Below, piece by piece: positions 1 through 10,273 of a stretch of DNA of 64,000 bases. The notes under the pieces were generated by a model. It worked only from the letters and a program-made list of their open reading frames with translations. It had not been told where the DNA came from and did not search any database. Source of the stretch: Sanguinoderma infundibulare (lineage: Eukaryota; Basidiomycota; Agaricomycetes; Polyporales; Polyporaceae); NCBI GenBank assembly GCA_032821775.1, contig JAVLRN010000012.1, positions 310,001-374,000 of the forward strand. Reading direction: 5' to 3'. The translations under genes were made by a program, and so were the position numbers. Numbering within the stretch: position 1 is the stretch's first letter; every line of letters begins with the position of its first letter.

Positions 1-454
1 TACCTCGCGCTGTTGAAGACGCGCGTGTGCCTGGAGTGTATTCGCACATGTACGTCCCTTTCCGCCCGGGCCCCTCGTCCTCCGATCATCAAGACTGAAT
101 GCGCGCGGCGCAGGATGACATTCCTTGGTGGAAACAAGGCGTGCATGTGAGTTTTACCCTAACATTCGTTTGTCAGTGGAGTAGGATGCTGACATGTCTT
201 TGCACAGCGGCTTCAAGTTTGCACAGATCGAGATAAGTGAGTAATCGACAGCTCCACTCGAGTACGGGATGGCCTGCTGACGTATGTGTTCCTGTCAAAT
301 AGAGATCGTTCTACTCGTTCTGCTTCAAACGTTCAAGTTCAAGCCTTCTGGAAAGCCGATTGCCTGGAACAATGCTCCGGTGCAGTACCCCACCGTGGGA
401 AAGGTCAGCGAAGAGCCCACTCTCCCTCTCAAGGTTTCCTTGTTGCACTGGTGA
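1..454 (+). CDS. Cytochrome P450, C-terminal end (5' part outside window)
   Basis: The last four exons of a heme-thiolate monooxygenase are visible at about 1-49, 114-146, 208-236 and 303-454, separated by introns of 61-66 nt with GT...AG ends. Spliced, they read AVEDARVPGVYSHM, then MTFLGGNKACIGFKFAQ, then a hydrophobic helix, then a tail ending in LPLKVSLLHW and a TGA at 452-454. The FLGGNKACIG stretch matches the P450 heme-binding signature F-x-x-G-x-x-x-C-x-G, with the Cys as axial heme ligand. The APVQYPTVGK segment is typical of the beta region near the end of fungal P450s. The protein should be anchored in the ER by an N-terminal helix that lies outside the window. Substrate and CYP family cannot be told from this fragment. 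Confidence 0.88.
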
Positions 455-2112
455 AGTTGTATCCCATGGTCTCTTTTTCATGGCCATAACACGAGTTTCG
501 GTGTATAGTACGGTTTCTCAACATGGCATTATCCGTGCTATGTGTTATCGTACTCATGCCCATCCTACCAAACCCATTATGCTGGGCGCATGCAGCTATC
601 CCCGAAGATACGTTTAGGGCCTAAGAGGAACATCATAGAATTTCCAGTCCGAGGATAACGCTTTTGAGAGCACAACGAAGAGGCCTTCGGCGACTCTGGC
701 CGAACACGTATGGTGAGGTCAAGGGAAGCATTTCACGTACTTAGCACCGTGCTCAAGAACGGCAGGTTGCTAAGATGATAAGCAATAAAGGATGCTTACC
801 AGCGGAAGCGTAGTGCATGTACTATTACCACCTGTCATTCAGAGAGAGAAGAGCCCTTGGATTCGAGCGTGCCAATCGTACAACAACTGCCAAATAGGTA
901 CAGAGGCAGCCGCATATAACAACAACGGACCTAGGCGGCAACTCTCGAAGACCACAACATACGAATACCCAAGACCGCCGGACCTGTAGCTCGCGTTAAC
1001 GACCTTCGAGACAAGCTAGAGAGAAAATAACTCGCCTTCTTGAACACTGTGATCGAGCTATCGCCCTTGCGAATGCAGTAGAGTGTCTTGACTTGGTGTC
1101 AGGACCATGACCAGGAGGGGTGGGAAGAAACCGATGTCGAGTACCACATCGCGTGCGCAGTACGCGGGACGTATGGGGACGTTGATAAGAAGAGATGTGT
1201 CTGGAAGCGAGAAGGAAATCGCTCTGTAGCGCGAAGGGGAGACAGGTATCAGGACCAGGAAGGACAGGGAGGAACTGATGCCGAGTAACCCATCGCGTCG
1301 GTCATAATACGGCGGGGCAAACTGGAAGCACCGACGACGAAGGATGCATAGAGGGGAGGGGAAAGTACCACGGATGCGGCGGGGGAGGTGGGAAAGCGAA
1401 GCCAGCGTTGCAGGTATTGTCTTGACGAATACGAATGTACCGAAGCTCGCAAGGTCCGGAGAGAAGGCGTAGATGCATGGGATGCAAGCAAGAATCAACA
1501 GAGGCTGAGGTGTACCGTGTTGTGCGGAAAGACGCGTGGGCTTTGCTTGGTATATGAATGCGGTGGCGGTACCAGACGGAGAAAGATTTTCTTGCGTAAA
1601 CGAGGACGAGGAGAATCCCAGAGACCAGAAGGGAAAGGACGCAAGAAGGGAGCAGGAACTAAAGCCAGGGAAGCAACGCAACGAATGTCGCCTAGTCGTG
1701 CACGGACAGACGGCCGACGAACGGGGGGGCTGCCTAAGGCAGGCTCACCATGACCGAAGGGTGTGTCGTCCATCCGAGGACTGACAACTGCGGCGCTGCA
1801 CCTGAGGGCGAGCACTGAGAGCCGCTGTCGCCAAGGGATTGCCTAGAGTAAGCGCCACGCATTTGAGAGAACGCTGAGAGAAGAAGGCTCCACAGAAGGG
1901 CAGGCCAAGGCCAACTGGACGCAATTCTATCCTCTGTTCACCATGGGGACCAATGACTGAAGTGCTCGTCGTCGTTCAAGTATCCAAGCACCGCATCACC
2001 ACTACGCCCTGCTGCCGACTGCTGCTGCTGGTACTCCTATGAACGCCCTAGCATTCGGAACCCTCTCATCAGCAAAAACAGTACAGAACCAGACATTGCA
2101 CTATATCTTACC
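455..2112. other. Intergenic stretch, no supported gene
   Basis: Downstream of the P450 I see no splice-consistent gene. Several ORFs open on both strands between 1058 and 1890 (the longest is 207 codons on the minus strand), but they overlap each other in all frames in a purine-biased segment and show no recognisable motif. A diverged tandem repeat lies at 1094-1397. Confidence 0.5.
1094..1397. repeat. Diverged two-copy tandem repeat, about 150-bp period
   Basis: The segment starting near 1094 (TCAGGACCA..., then GATGTCGAGTACC, then CATCGCGT) recurs from about 1246 (TCAGGACCA..., GATGCCGAGTAAC, CATCGCGT). Both copies are followed by CTGGAAGC. By eye identity is roughly 70% with small gaps. 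It looks like an old local duplication in non-coding DNA. Confidence 0.55.
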
Positions 2113-2970
2113 TCATGCGATCCGTTGACGCTTCTTACCTGGCAACCCTGCTTCGGAATTGAGCGGCTCCACCAGTGCGTCGGCGGCCTTACGCTTGCTT
2201 CGACGTTTCTCTGTGGGGGGCCTTCAATCGATCATGAGTACACCTTTTTGACATGCACGAGTTGGAATAATGCAACTAACCGTTCTGAACTTGACCTTGA
2301 TCTCCGCAACTCCACCAATACGCCAGCTGCCTCTAGTGTGTCTGCCGCAATTGACAGGTTTGAACGTGACCTCAAATTCGGCGGCTCCAGCAGCTCCAGC
2401 AGTGCCCAAGCTGCCTCCAGTTCGTGGGGTGTAACAAGCGTTCCCGGGCAGTCGGGTGCAGTTATCTTCGTCTTCGGCACTCTCGCGCGTCTCTCTTGTG
2501 GTTGGGAGGCTTTTGTTTCGCCCGCGTGCTTTGCGACGTTATCTGCCAGTCTCTTCGAACGCCGGGTGCCTGCCGCTTGGCGGTAAGGAATGGTAACACT
2601 GACCATTTCACTCTTGCGGACGGACCTTGGGCATTCCCACCTCCAATAGTATTCTTTATGTCTAACAACTCGCTGCTGCACAAAATTTTCCTGTTAGTTG
2701 ATGGTACGCGCTTGAGCGACATATAGACACATACTCAGCGGTAGATGATGAAGACTGGTTGGCAAAGTACGCTACCAGGGAGTTTACAATATTCTTGGTT
2801 GGGCCTGTAGCCCCCAAACTTCTCGCCTAAATGACACGAGGGACGGCACGCGGGAAAGACATCAGTTGGGCATCCTGAGCGTGAACTGCGATGCGCAACC
2901 ACCGGTATCTCACCTTAGCAAGAGCCTGCAGCTCAGAGCGCTTCATACCCTCCAGCGCGCTCCTATCCAT
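2113..2970 (-). CDS. Small SAP-motif nuclear protein
   Basis: Five exons (2970-2914, 2826-2735, 2690-2626, 2575-2281, 2221-2113) with introns of 87, 44, 50 and 59 nt sum to 618 nt, giving 205 residues with no frame conflict. The N-terminus, MDRSALEGMKRSELQALAK then ARSLGATGPTKNIVNSLVAY, fits a SAP helix-extension-helix (residues about 8-42), a DNA-binding fold found in chromatin and RNA-processing factors. Basic nuclear-localisation-like clusters follow: TRRSKRLADN near residue 75, and EKRRSKRKAAD plus GKKRQRIA at the very C-terminus. The middle is Ala/Glu/Leu-rich and probably disordered. Family knowledge points to a nuclear nucleic-acid-binding role. The specific target is unknown and I assign no gene name. 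The good frame closure makes the model credible despite the lack of a close known relative. Confidence 0.72.
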
Positions 2971-3663
2971 TGTGGTTATGCAGAAAAGTGCTGAGTACGA
3001 GGTATCGGAAACGGCGGTTCAAGAGAAGAGCAGTAGTGTTGGGGGCTAAGAGAGGGGATGGACGAGGTGTGAGGTCCGAGGCGCCGCCTTTTGTCGTCCA
3101 CCGCAAGCACATTGACGCTCGCCGCTTTGGGGCCACGCGTGGACAAAGGGCTTGGTTCGTGGCCGGTCATGGCCTAATTGCGAATAACAATGGCACTTCT
3201 TTTGTTGTGGCGCGGAAACCATCCTCGAGTTGTTTTGGTAGCCCGAGGCTCTTTAGGGATCTTACTACAAAGAGATCCATGTTGTTGATCCTCAAATGAG
3301 GAGGGCGGGTGAAGAGGAGCTTTACGGACAGTGAGAGGAAGCGACGGAAGCGAAGGAGCAGCCTCCTACTTCTGAGGTGAGGGGCAGACAATGGAGGAGG
3401 AGCCTAATGAGAGCCAGTGAGCCACTTGAGCAGATCGCGGGACAGCCTTCCAAGCCGTGTGTGGCCCCGGTGGAGTGGACGGATTACCCATCTCGTACAC
3501 TAGGGCATTGACGTCGCCTTGATCGCTCCACCTGCGAGGGTCGCCGCAAACGGGGTGTCCAGGTTGCACACAGCGAGCGTGGCCTTGCCTCGCTCCACAT
3601 GTGAGTCGTCGCATCAGCACTCTTCTTATAGAAAGTAAGCGGCTACTCACCCTCCAGACGATG
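2971..3663. other. Intergenic or unresolved exons
   Basis: This is upstream of the SAP gene and downstream of the hypothetical membrane protein. Minus-strand ORFs exist (for example 3167-3391), but I could not join them to a neighbour with consistent phases. It may include the 3' UTR or last exons of the 3664-4799 gene. Confidence 0.35.
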
Positions 3664-4799
3664 TTAAGAGACAACCATCGAATCCATGGGCCGTTTCGCC
3701 GTCCATGGCCCAGTATTTTGGGCGAGCATGTATACAATGAACGACGACCGATCTCCTCCGGTATTTTCCAACGCCGCGACCCTCGAGAAGTCGTCGGAGG
3801 CGATGCTACCACAGCTAGCACGCCACTTCTGGAAGGCGGACTGGACCGGAGGTGCTGGCGGCGAGAGTGTTTGCGGCTGGAGGATGTTCTGGAGCATTAT
3901 TGGCTGGGTCAGCGGGGCAGCGTACACAAGAGGACCGGGAAGAATGTCCTCCATCCGCTCCTCGAGCGGTCCTCCATGGGCGCGGGTCTGCTACTGGGCT
4001 GAGCGAATGCCTCGCGGATGTTCTTGTGGACCTGCTTCTGACACTGCGCGTAAACCCGTATCTTAGCCTGCTTGAAATACGCCTGCCGCCAAACTTGAAG
4101 CGGCGGGGGGATGCGGAAGGGCCGCGCCGGCCGAAGTAACGGGAGCTGGCGAGGGAAGGAGGAGAGTGAAGAGCGGCGGCATGGGATCGTCAGGACGAGC
4201 TTCGCGCTCACGGGCACGACGGAGGTGCTGAAATTTTTGGTGAGACGTCTTGAGATCCTGCGTGAATCGCTTTAAGTCTCATCCTAAGCAGTAGCAGGGA
4301 TGGACGAACCTTGACCTTGGTGAACATGCCCGAGGAAGTGTGCTTCTCATGAGGGGTGCTCTCCGAGCGCGTAGACGGACCTGACATCGCGTTGAGCACG
4401 ATGCGCGAGTGGCAGTGGGATGAAGTATGATACGTTGGCGTCGCCCTGGTGGCCGAGACCGCTAGCCTTGGCCTTGGCTGCGAGGAATGACGTCTGCTTG
4501 AGAGAGTAAGGAGTAGTAGCGTGAACGGGGTTGCGGATGATACTCACGGTCTTCTCGAATAGGATCTGTATGATGCCGGACATGACGGATAGATATGTAG
4601 CGACCAAAGCAGATAGGAACGATAACACAATGAAGCAGGGCAGAGGCACTCGCAGCAGGGAAAGAATAGTGGTAATGCTGGTAAACGACACTGGTAGCAG
4701 GCAGACAGTAGCGATGACACTGAGAGCGAGAACAGGAGAGCGGTGAAGATGTCGGAGTCGCGAATTGGCGGGTTTAAATGAGGATACTGGGGCTGACAT
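3664..4799 (-). CDS. Hypothetical protein with two N-terminal membrane helices
   Basis: The model starts MSAPVSSFKPANSRLRHLHR. Two hydrophobic stretches follow (ALSVIATVCLLPVSF... and PCFIVLSFLSALVATYLSV), ending ILFEKT at a GTGAGT donor near 4550. The next exon (TSFLAAKAKASGLG...YFIPLPLA) is followed by NAMSGPSTRSESTP and KDLKTSHQKFQHLRRAREREA, then a Pro/Ala-rich part. A downstream exon carries EERMEDILPGPLVYAAPL and ends in VVS with a stop at 3664. The reading frame shifts by one base between FIPLPLA and NAMSGPS near 4390-4400, and I found no intron that explains it. Either I have missed a splice, or the gene is frameshifted here. I do not recognise the family. The helices suggest an ER or mitochondrial membrane protein with a long charged tail. 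The 3' boundary is uncertain. Confidence 0.42.
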
Positions 4800-5061
4800 T
4801 GCGGGTCCAGCACGTTATCCTCAACTAGTATTTGTGATTCGAAGCGATCGACTGACCGTGTTTCAGAAGTCACGACGCCAGTCGACGAGAGACTGAGCTT
4901 GTGAAGGTCCTGTTAGCCTCTGCCGAAGCCGGCACCACCATTCGTTGGTCCCCACACGCGAAGCAGAACGCTGGGATAGGAATCCGGCGAGACGGCAACT
5001 TGAAGCCAGATCGATCATGGCCCGCGTTGTCCTTCAAATTGTGCGACTCCTATAAACGCGA

Positions 5062-5270
5062 CTATCGCTTCGTAAGACCTGCGTGACGAACCGTTACCCC
5101 AGGAAAAACCTGCGTAACAATGTACTCATCCGCCGACTTCTCCAGTATGTACTCGCCCACATGCCGATACGCGGCCATGTAGAGCGCAGCGAAGACCGTC
5201 TGAACGTCGCCCTTCCACCGTGGCCCGTCATTTGGGCGCATATGTAGGCCTGGCTGGCTCGGGTCGCACG
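5062..5270 (-). CDS. Possible terminal exon of an unidentified gene
   Basis: The minus strand reads SCDPSQPGLHMRPNDGPRW, then KGDVQTVFAALYMAAYRHVG, EYILEKSADEYIVTQVFPG, and a stop at 5062-5064. The composition looks protein-like: an amphipathic helix with conserved-type aromatic and charged spacing. I could not find a convincing start or upstream exon, and the neighbouring divergent gene starts at 5554. It could be a gene remnant. No family is recognised. Confidence 0.28.
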
Positions 5271-5459
5271 AGTATCACGGCTGGTACGTGCACATGGGAT
5301 AGAATGTAGAAGAGGTTGCACGCCGCGCTTTTGCCAGACAAGTAAGTCCATTTGACGGAAACAAAGAAAAGCAGACAATGACTTTGGGAGCGTAAGCTCA
5401 CACCGGGCCACCGACCGCTCTGCTTTACATTGCCACATCAAACCGGCACGTACTCGTAT

Positions 5460-5473
5460 GCCTTTATAAAGGC
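5460..5473. promoter_or_regulatory. TATA element inside a perfect 14-bp palindrome
   Basis: GCCTTTATAAAGGC reads the same on both strands and lies about 80-95 bp upstream of the ATG at 5554. A TATA box at this distance is usual for a fungal promoter. Because it is symmetric it could also serve the minus-strand segment at 5062-5270. Confidence 0.45.
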
Positions 5474-5553
5474 GCATAAGTTCTCCCTCAGGTGCAACAG
5501 CATCTTGACTCACCTCCTGCACATCGCCTCAAACCCAACTCAAGCACCACGAG

Positions 5554-6226
5554 ATGAACGGCGTCCACCGACAAGCAGGCTCCAGCGGCTTCAACGTCAA
5601 CAACAGCGCGGCCCCTGCGTCTTCCACATTCAGCGAGCCGCCTGCCATGCAGCCCACGACCCAACCATCGACGTCAGCTCACGCGGCGCCTCAGAACGCC
5701 GGAACTCACATCGACGCAGACTTCATTGAGACGGTGCTCACGAACAGCAAGACCCGCCTCCAGATCTTGCTGGGTGACTGCGACCCGGCCCTCCTGCCGT
5801 TGTCGCGCAAGGTTTTGAAACAGGCGATGGCGTGCGGCCTTCAGGCCGTCATGAGGAACGCTGCGGGGGAGGCTGTCAAGGTTGTGCATCCGAACCTGTA
5901 CAAAGAGGTGCTGCCCCGGCCCCTCGAGCCCGCCGAGCCCGCCGAGCTCGCCAAGTTCGAATTCGACGAAGACGAACGAGGACGGCGACGAGATCATCGG
6001 GTCATATCCGACTGACTTCGATGGCAATGTGGACGACGATTCTGACGTGAACTGGACAGACATCCTGCGCCGCCAATACGGTCTCCCCGAGCGTGGAGAG
6101 GCTGTCGTAGTAAAATCAGACACGGTGTCTGGACCCCGGGCCGCCCAAATGGACGTAGGCCCTTGTACGATTGTACTTCTGGTAAGGAGCTGCAGCAATG
6201 GGCTACAAGTCGGATGGAGGAGGTGA
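5554..6226 (+). CDS. Hypothetical acidic protein, apparently frameshifted
   Basis: From ATG 5554 the frame runs MNGVHRQAGSSGFNVNNSA through a Ser/Thr/Pro/Gln-rich disordered part to a predicted helical region (DADFIETVLTNSKTRLQIL...LSRKVLKQAMACGLQAVM...LYKEVLPRP). After PAEPAELAKFEFDEDE, near 5970, it turns into RGRRRDHR and stops at 6015. The frame one base over continues sensibly as NEDGDEIIGSYPTDFDGNVD, then DDSDVNWTDILRRQYGLPE, to about 6226. The acid-rich composition carries straight across the join, and no intron could be short enough to fit there. I infer a single-base indel (mutation, programmed shift or sequence error). No domain is recognised. Confidence 0.42.
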
Positions 6227-6387
6227 GTTCGATGCTTGAAGGATCATAGGCTACCTGTACTCACAATTGGACAGTGTAGGGGCAAGCCGTGGCGCTGAAC
6301 TCGGGCAGACGGACAGTGGATCGAGCTGGATCTCGCAACATTCGGTACACAATACACTCCTGGACTAAAATACTTGTCATAATGATC

Positions 6388-7372
6388 CTATGCAGTGGCG
6401 CCAACTTCCCATGGCTTCTTCCGGACAGTCGCCTTTGATTCGCTTGGACTTTCGGACTACGGCGACGTTAGTAGCCATCGGCGGAAGCTGACACGGTGAA
6501 CGTACGCTGAGCACATTAGGTATGACTTTGTTATTCGGTATGTCGTCTGTCATACCCCGCTCGATGAGCTCTTTTAGCTGTGCAAACGTCAAGGGTTTCG
6601 AATCCTGATGCTCCACTGGCTGTTGAGAGGCGGGCGGCGTGGAAGCGGTAGTGGGCTTTCTGTTGCCGTCACTTGGTTTGGCTTCACGAGCTTCATGCAC
6701 ATTGAGCGAAAGGCCAGATATTCTGAAGACGTGGTGAGTACATACCACAAGGAACCAATAACAATACGACATTGAATAGCCGCGAGCATCGGAAATAGTC
6801 ACATGTAAGAAGATGGACGCAATGCTTATAGAATCGGTGATCCACGCGGTTAGTTACCGGCCGTAATAATGCCTCTCCATTTGGCCAGGTACTTTTCCGA
6901 GTATCGCGCGAGGCTGGGTGACTTGCTGCGCCACATGCTCAAAGGTATGTGCTCTCGATATTCATCATGTCCCCATGACTGCGCTCGTCTGCGCGTCCTT
7001 CCATACTTGATGAGAACGCAAGAACCGTGGAGGCACAGATGGGATGCAGCACTTAGCGGTAAGAACACAGAAAGAATGTCCGCATGTCCGCCTACGCAGT
7101 TCCTCACGGGGACGGTAGCACTCACCGGTTGAAGTAGAAGACCTGTGATTGCAGTACAACCTCCTCCATTTCCTCCTTCGATTTTCCCTCCAGTGCGCCG
7201 CTGGTCAAGATGCCAGTTAGACCTTGCTTGCAAACATACGGTTGTGTGAGCGATTCCGGCGGAACCCAGATACAGCGGGAAGCACCTGGTAGTCGGCATC
7301 GTCGGCGAAGGGGTAGCGCACGAACCGCTCCAAGGCGTCAACAGAAGGGTTCGAGGGGGTCTGCGCATCCAT
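6388..7372 (-). CDS. PEX39: PEX39 homologue (DUF5572-type peroxin with KPWE motif)
   Basis: Four exons (7372-7286, 7226-7126, 6722-6506, 6456-6388) sum to 474 nt, giving 157 residues in frame. The order is: MDAQTPSNPSVDALERFVRY and PFADDADYQ; LTGILTSGALEGKSKEEMEE and VVLQSQVFYFNR; SLNVHEAREAK; a Pro/Thr linker; KPLTFAQLKELIERG followed by IPNNKVIPN; and the C-terminal RKKPWEVGATA. The F-x-Q/E-L-x-x-L-I-x-x-G...IP helix with a terminal KPWE box is the hallmark of the C6orf226/YJR012C family, which I recall was recently named PEX39, an assistant of PEX7 in import of PTS2 cargo into peroxisomes. Introns are 59, 403 and 49 nt; the 403-nt second intron is unusually long for this genome. The gene is divergent to the DUF6534 gene at 7959. 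Confidence 0.82.
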
Positions 7373-7958
7373 GGGCGTTGCGGGGCAACGAGGCGAGTGA
7401 AAGTTTAAGCCGAAGGAGGACAGCCGGCGGCGAGGAAGATGGGGGAGGGGAACAAAGTCTAAACGCCTGAGCTTGGCCGGGCGGCTCCAAGGTGGGCGTA
7501 GTGAATAATGCGGTGCTCGCGGCGCCCCGCTCTCTTCCTCTCCCACCATCCGCCATCGAAGCTACCCTCAAAGCCACCCTCCATGGGAATCCAATGCAAA
7601 TCGTCCCCGAGCTCGATGTGCGACATACCCGCCAGGCATTGCCCTCCTCTCGCCCATTGCACGGACGTGTCATAACCCATCCTTCTTCTTGCCTTGGGCA
7701 TTCATACGCGAGGAGGTATTTCTCCCATCGGGTTCCGTCTGTCGGCATTGAGCAAGTATCACCCTGGCTCACCCATACATACCCGTCGAAGACCAGGTGG
7801 CCATTGCATTCATTCCCCGCTTAGAATATTAACTTATGTAACCTCGCGACGCGAGAAGGCGTCGGGATCATCGCTCGCGCCTCCCGCGGTATGAGCATAT
7901 ATGGGGGCCGTGGGCCATAATTTGCTCTAGAGCCTTCCCCCCCCCTCCATTGGTCACC
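7373..7958. promoter_or_regulatory. Divergent promoter region between PEX39 and DUF6534 gene A
   Basis: The region is 586 bp with no supported coding exon. A TATA-like CATATATGGG lies at 7896-7905, about 55 bp before the ATG at 7959. At 7539-7564 a 26-nt stretch matches, in reverse complement with one mismatch, 11285-11310 inside the inverted-repeat element further right. Confidence 0.5.
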
Positions 7959-10273
7959 ATGATCCACCCCACCAACCTGGTCACCGTCACCGATGAGGAT
8001 TCGCCTTTCGGACTCGCCGCAAGCCTCGTTCCTCAGACGCTTGGCGCCAACCTCCTCGGGACATTTTTCGGACTTATGTGCGCAGTTTTTTCGCCCGAGG
8101 TTGTGGGCACCGACTAATATGCACCTCGCAGACTGTACGGTTTGAGTGTGCACCAATTGTACCGTTACATTCGCGGATACCCCTCCGATGCTTTTTTCAT
8201 CCGTGTCTTGGTGAGCACCGGTTCCTTCGTTTGCGCTCTTGCGTTCAAGCCTCATGTCAAACTTATATGCAGGTCGCGCTTGTCATGTAAGCTTGGACAT
8301 GGTAGTCAGCGGCAACACAGGGTTTACAATTGTATTACAGGACTTTTGAAACGTTGCATGCCGTCATGACGATGCACTTCAGGTGAGGTAATCGCCGTGA
8401 TAGGCGATAGCGCTGCGCTAACTCTCGATTCGTGGTCAGCTACAACATGCTAGTCACGAATTACTTCAATCCAACAGCGTTATTTCAAGGAATCTGGTGA
8501 GAAGTGTTCACCGAGAGCGCATGCCAAGCGACTAACTTGCTATTACTGCAGGTCATTGGATGTGAGTCATCATGGATATTTGGTTCGGCGAAGCGCATGC
8601 GACTAATGCTTTATATAGGCGATCCCAATCGTAGTTGTGAGTACCATCAGTTTGACGTGGACGGGATCATAGCTAATGACGGACTGCTGGACAGAGCGCA
8701 ATTGTGTTATCGTCACAACTGTAAGCCGATCCCCTATTGCACCCTCTGCGCACCGGCTGACTTGGCTTTCAGCTTTTTTGCCCGCCGAGCGTACTTGAGT
8801 GAGTTGGAGATGCCCACATGACCGGTACACGTCTAAGTCGTTGCAGCTGGCCCGCGTTTCCGCCCGATCGTCATTATTGCGGTGGGTATTATTGTCTGTC
8901 ATCCCCGTTGTATGGCTTCTCACACTGCACCGAAGATCCTCATTATCTTCGCAGAGATAGGTTCGTGTTTGAAAGCCAAATGTTTGCTTGGATACTGAGG
9001 TGTCTTGTTCCTACAGCATTCTCAGTAGGTGCGTGTCTTGCTGCGTCGCACCATGGTCCAGCAGAGTTTAACGAGACGGCATGCAGCGCTCACCATCAAG
9101 ACGTATGTTACTAATCCCCCAGTGGCGCTCGTTCCAACGCTCATATCCGAGTTCTGCAGTTTAGACAACAACTTCGCTGGTCTTGCTGACGAAAAGGTAG
9201 ATATACCCATACATCTCGGCCTTGCGCGTTTTATTGATCAGCCTTCTGAAGTGGCTCATCTCGGCCACGTTAGGTGCACCTTTGGCGGCAGACATAGTGT
9301 TCACCACCACGCTTCTCCTTGTCCTTCGTATAAGCCGGCGATCAGAACCAAAGAAGTCAGTTGAACTCTGCGAGGCATGCATTCCCAGCTGACAAGGCCT
9401 ACCAGGAATGAGTCGAAGTTCGACTTGTTCTCGATGTACGTTGTGAACACCGGTGCGTTCCCAACTCTTACACATACACGATATCAACTCACACAACTTT
9501 TGACAGGGGTGCCGCACTGGTAAGTCAATGTTTTCACCCACTTTATAGATCACGATCCACCTTTCGTTCCAATAGTATTGTCCACGCTGTCGCCTTGGCC
9601 GTGGTATGTCTTGTTCCGTGCTCGTTACTGTATTGGCGTTCTTTCTTACATTCTCGATCTCAGAACCTTGTCAACCTGAACAACTCGTCAACTCTCTACC
9701 TCCTGTTCAATATCGTAGCGGCACGACGTACGCTCCGTTCTTCTCTCCGTTTAATTCAGATCCATCGAGAGCTGATCCACGCACCAACGCCGCAGTCTAC
9801 GCCAACTCGCTGCTCTCCGCGTAAGTTGCCTCGGATGCCATTACCTCCGCCGTCCGCCCGTTGATCCCGCTCTCCATTCTCTGCGACCAGGCTCAACTCG
9901 CGAGACAAAAAGCGGAACATCGCCTTTGACGGCTCCGTCGGCCTCAACTTCATCGAGCGTGCCACCCGCCGCGCCGCAGCAGAGACGTGGAACGTCCCTC
10001 AAGTAAGCTCTCTTTAATATTTTCCACTCCTGCGCAGCTCTTCTCTCGACAGCGCGCAACGTCGCATTGGCTCGGACGCTGACATCCACCCCGCGCGCGC
10101 TCCGCCAGGTTCCCGAGAGCACGCCTTCGATGATCAGCATCAAGATGACGACGGAGCTCGAATCCGATCACGACCTCACGGCCTGGGACCGCGACCGGAA
10201 GACGCTCTCGAGCGAGGACGGCTCAAACACCGCGGACAGCACCAAGGAGATGCGGCGCGTGCTCTCGGTATGA
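7959..10273 (+). CDS. DUF6534-type seven-helix membrane protein, copy A
   Basis: Many tiny exons separated by 45-70-nt introns. Recognisable exons in order: MIHPTNLVTVTDEDSPFG...LLGTFFGL (helix 1 start); LYGLSVHQLYRYIRGYPSD; TFETLHAVMTMHFS; YNMLVTNYFNPTALFQGIW; AIPIVV; FFARRAYL; GPRFRPIVIIA; a late exon coding YANSLLSA; LNSRDKKRNIAFDG...ETWNVPQ; and the last exon from VPESTPSMISIKMTTEL to a TGA at 10271-10273. I recall this pattern (L/V-Y-G-x-x-x-x-Q-x-Y-x-Y near the start, YANSLLA then LN-S/T-R near the end) as the fungal DUF6534 family. These are integral membrane proteins expanded in Agaricomycetes and of unknown function. The topology suggests a receptor- or transporter-like plasma-membrane protein. 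Exact exon borders in the middle are approximate. Confidence 0.78.

Noticed and set aside
1058..1681. 207-codon minus-strand ORF
   Set aside because: Composition follows the CT-rich strand bias and the tandem repeat; no motif and no conserved-type segments.
1388..1753. Cys-rich ORF (CRYCLDEYEC ... CTVLCGKTRGLC) suggesting a zinc finger
   Set aside because: Cys spacing fits no known finger class, the ORF overlaps equally long frames on the other strand, and no promoter or splice support was found.
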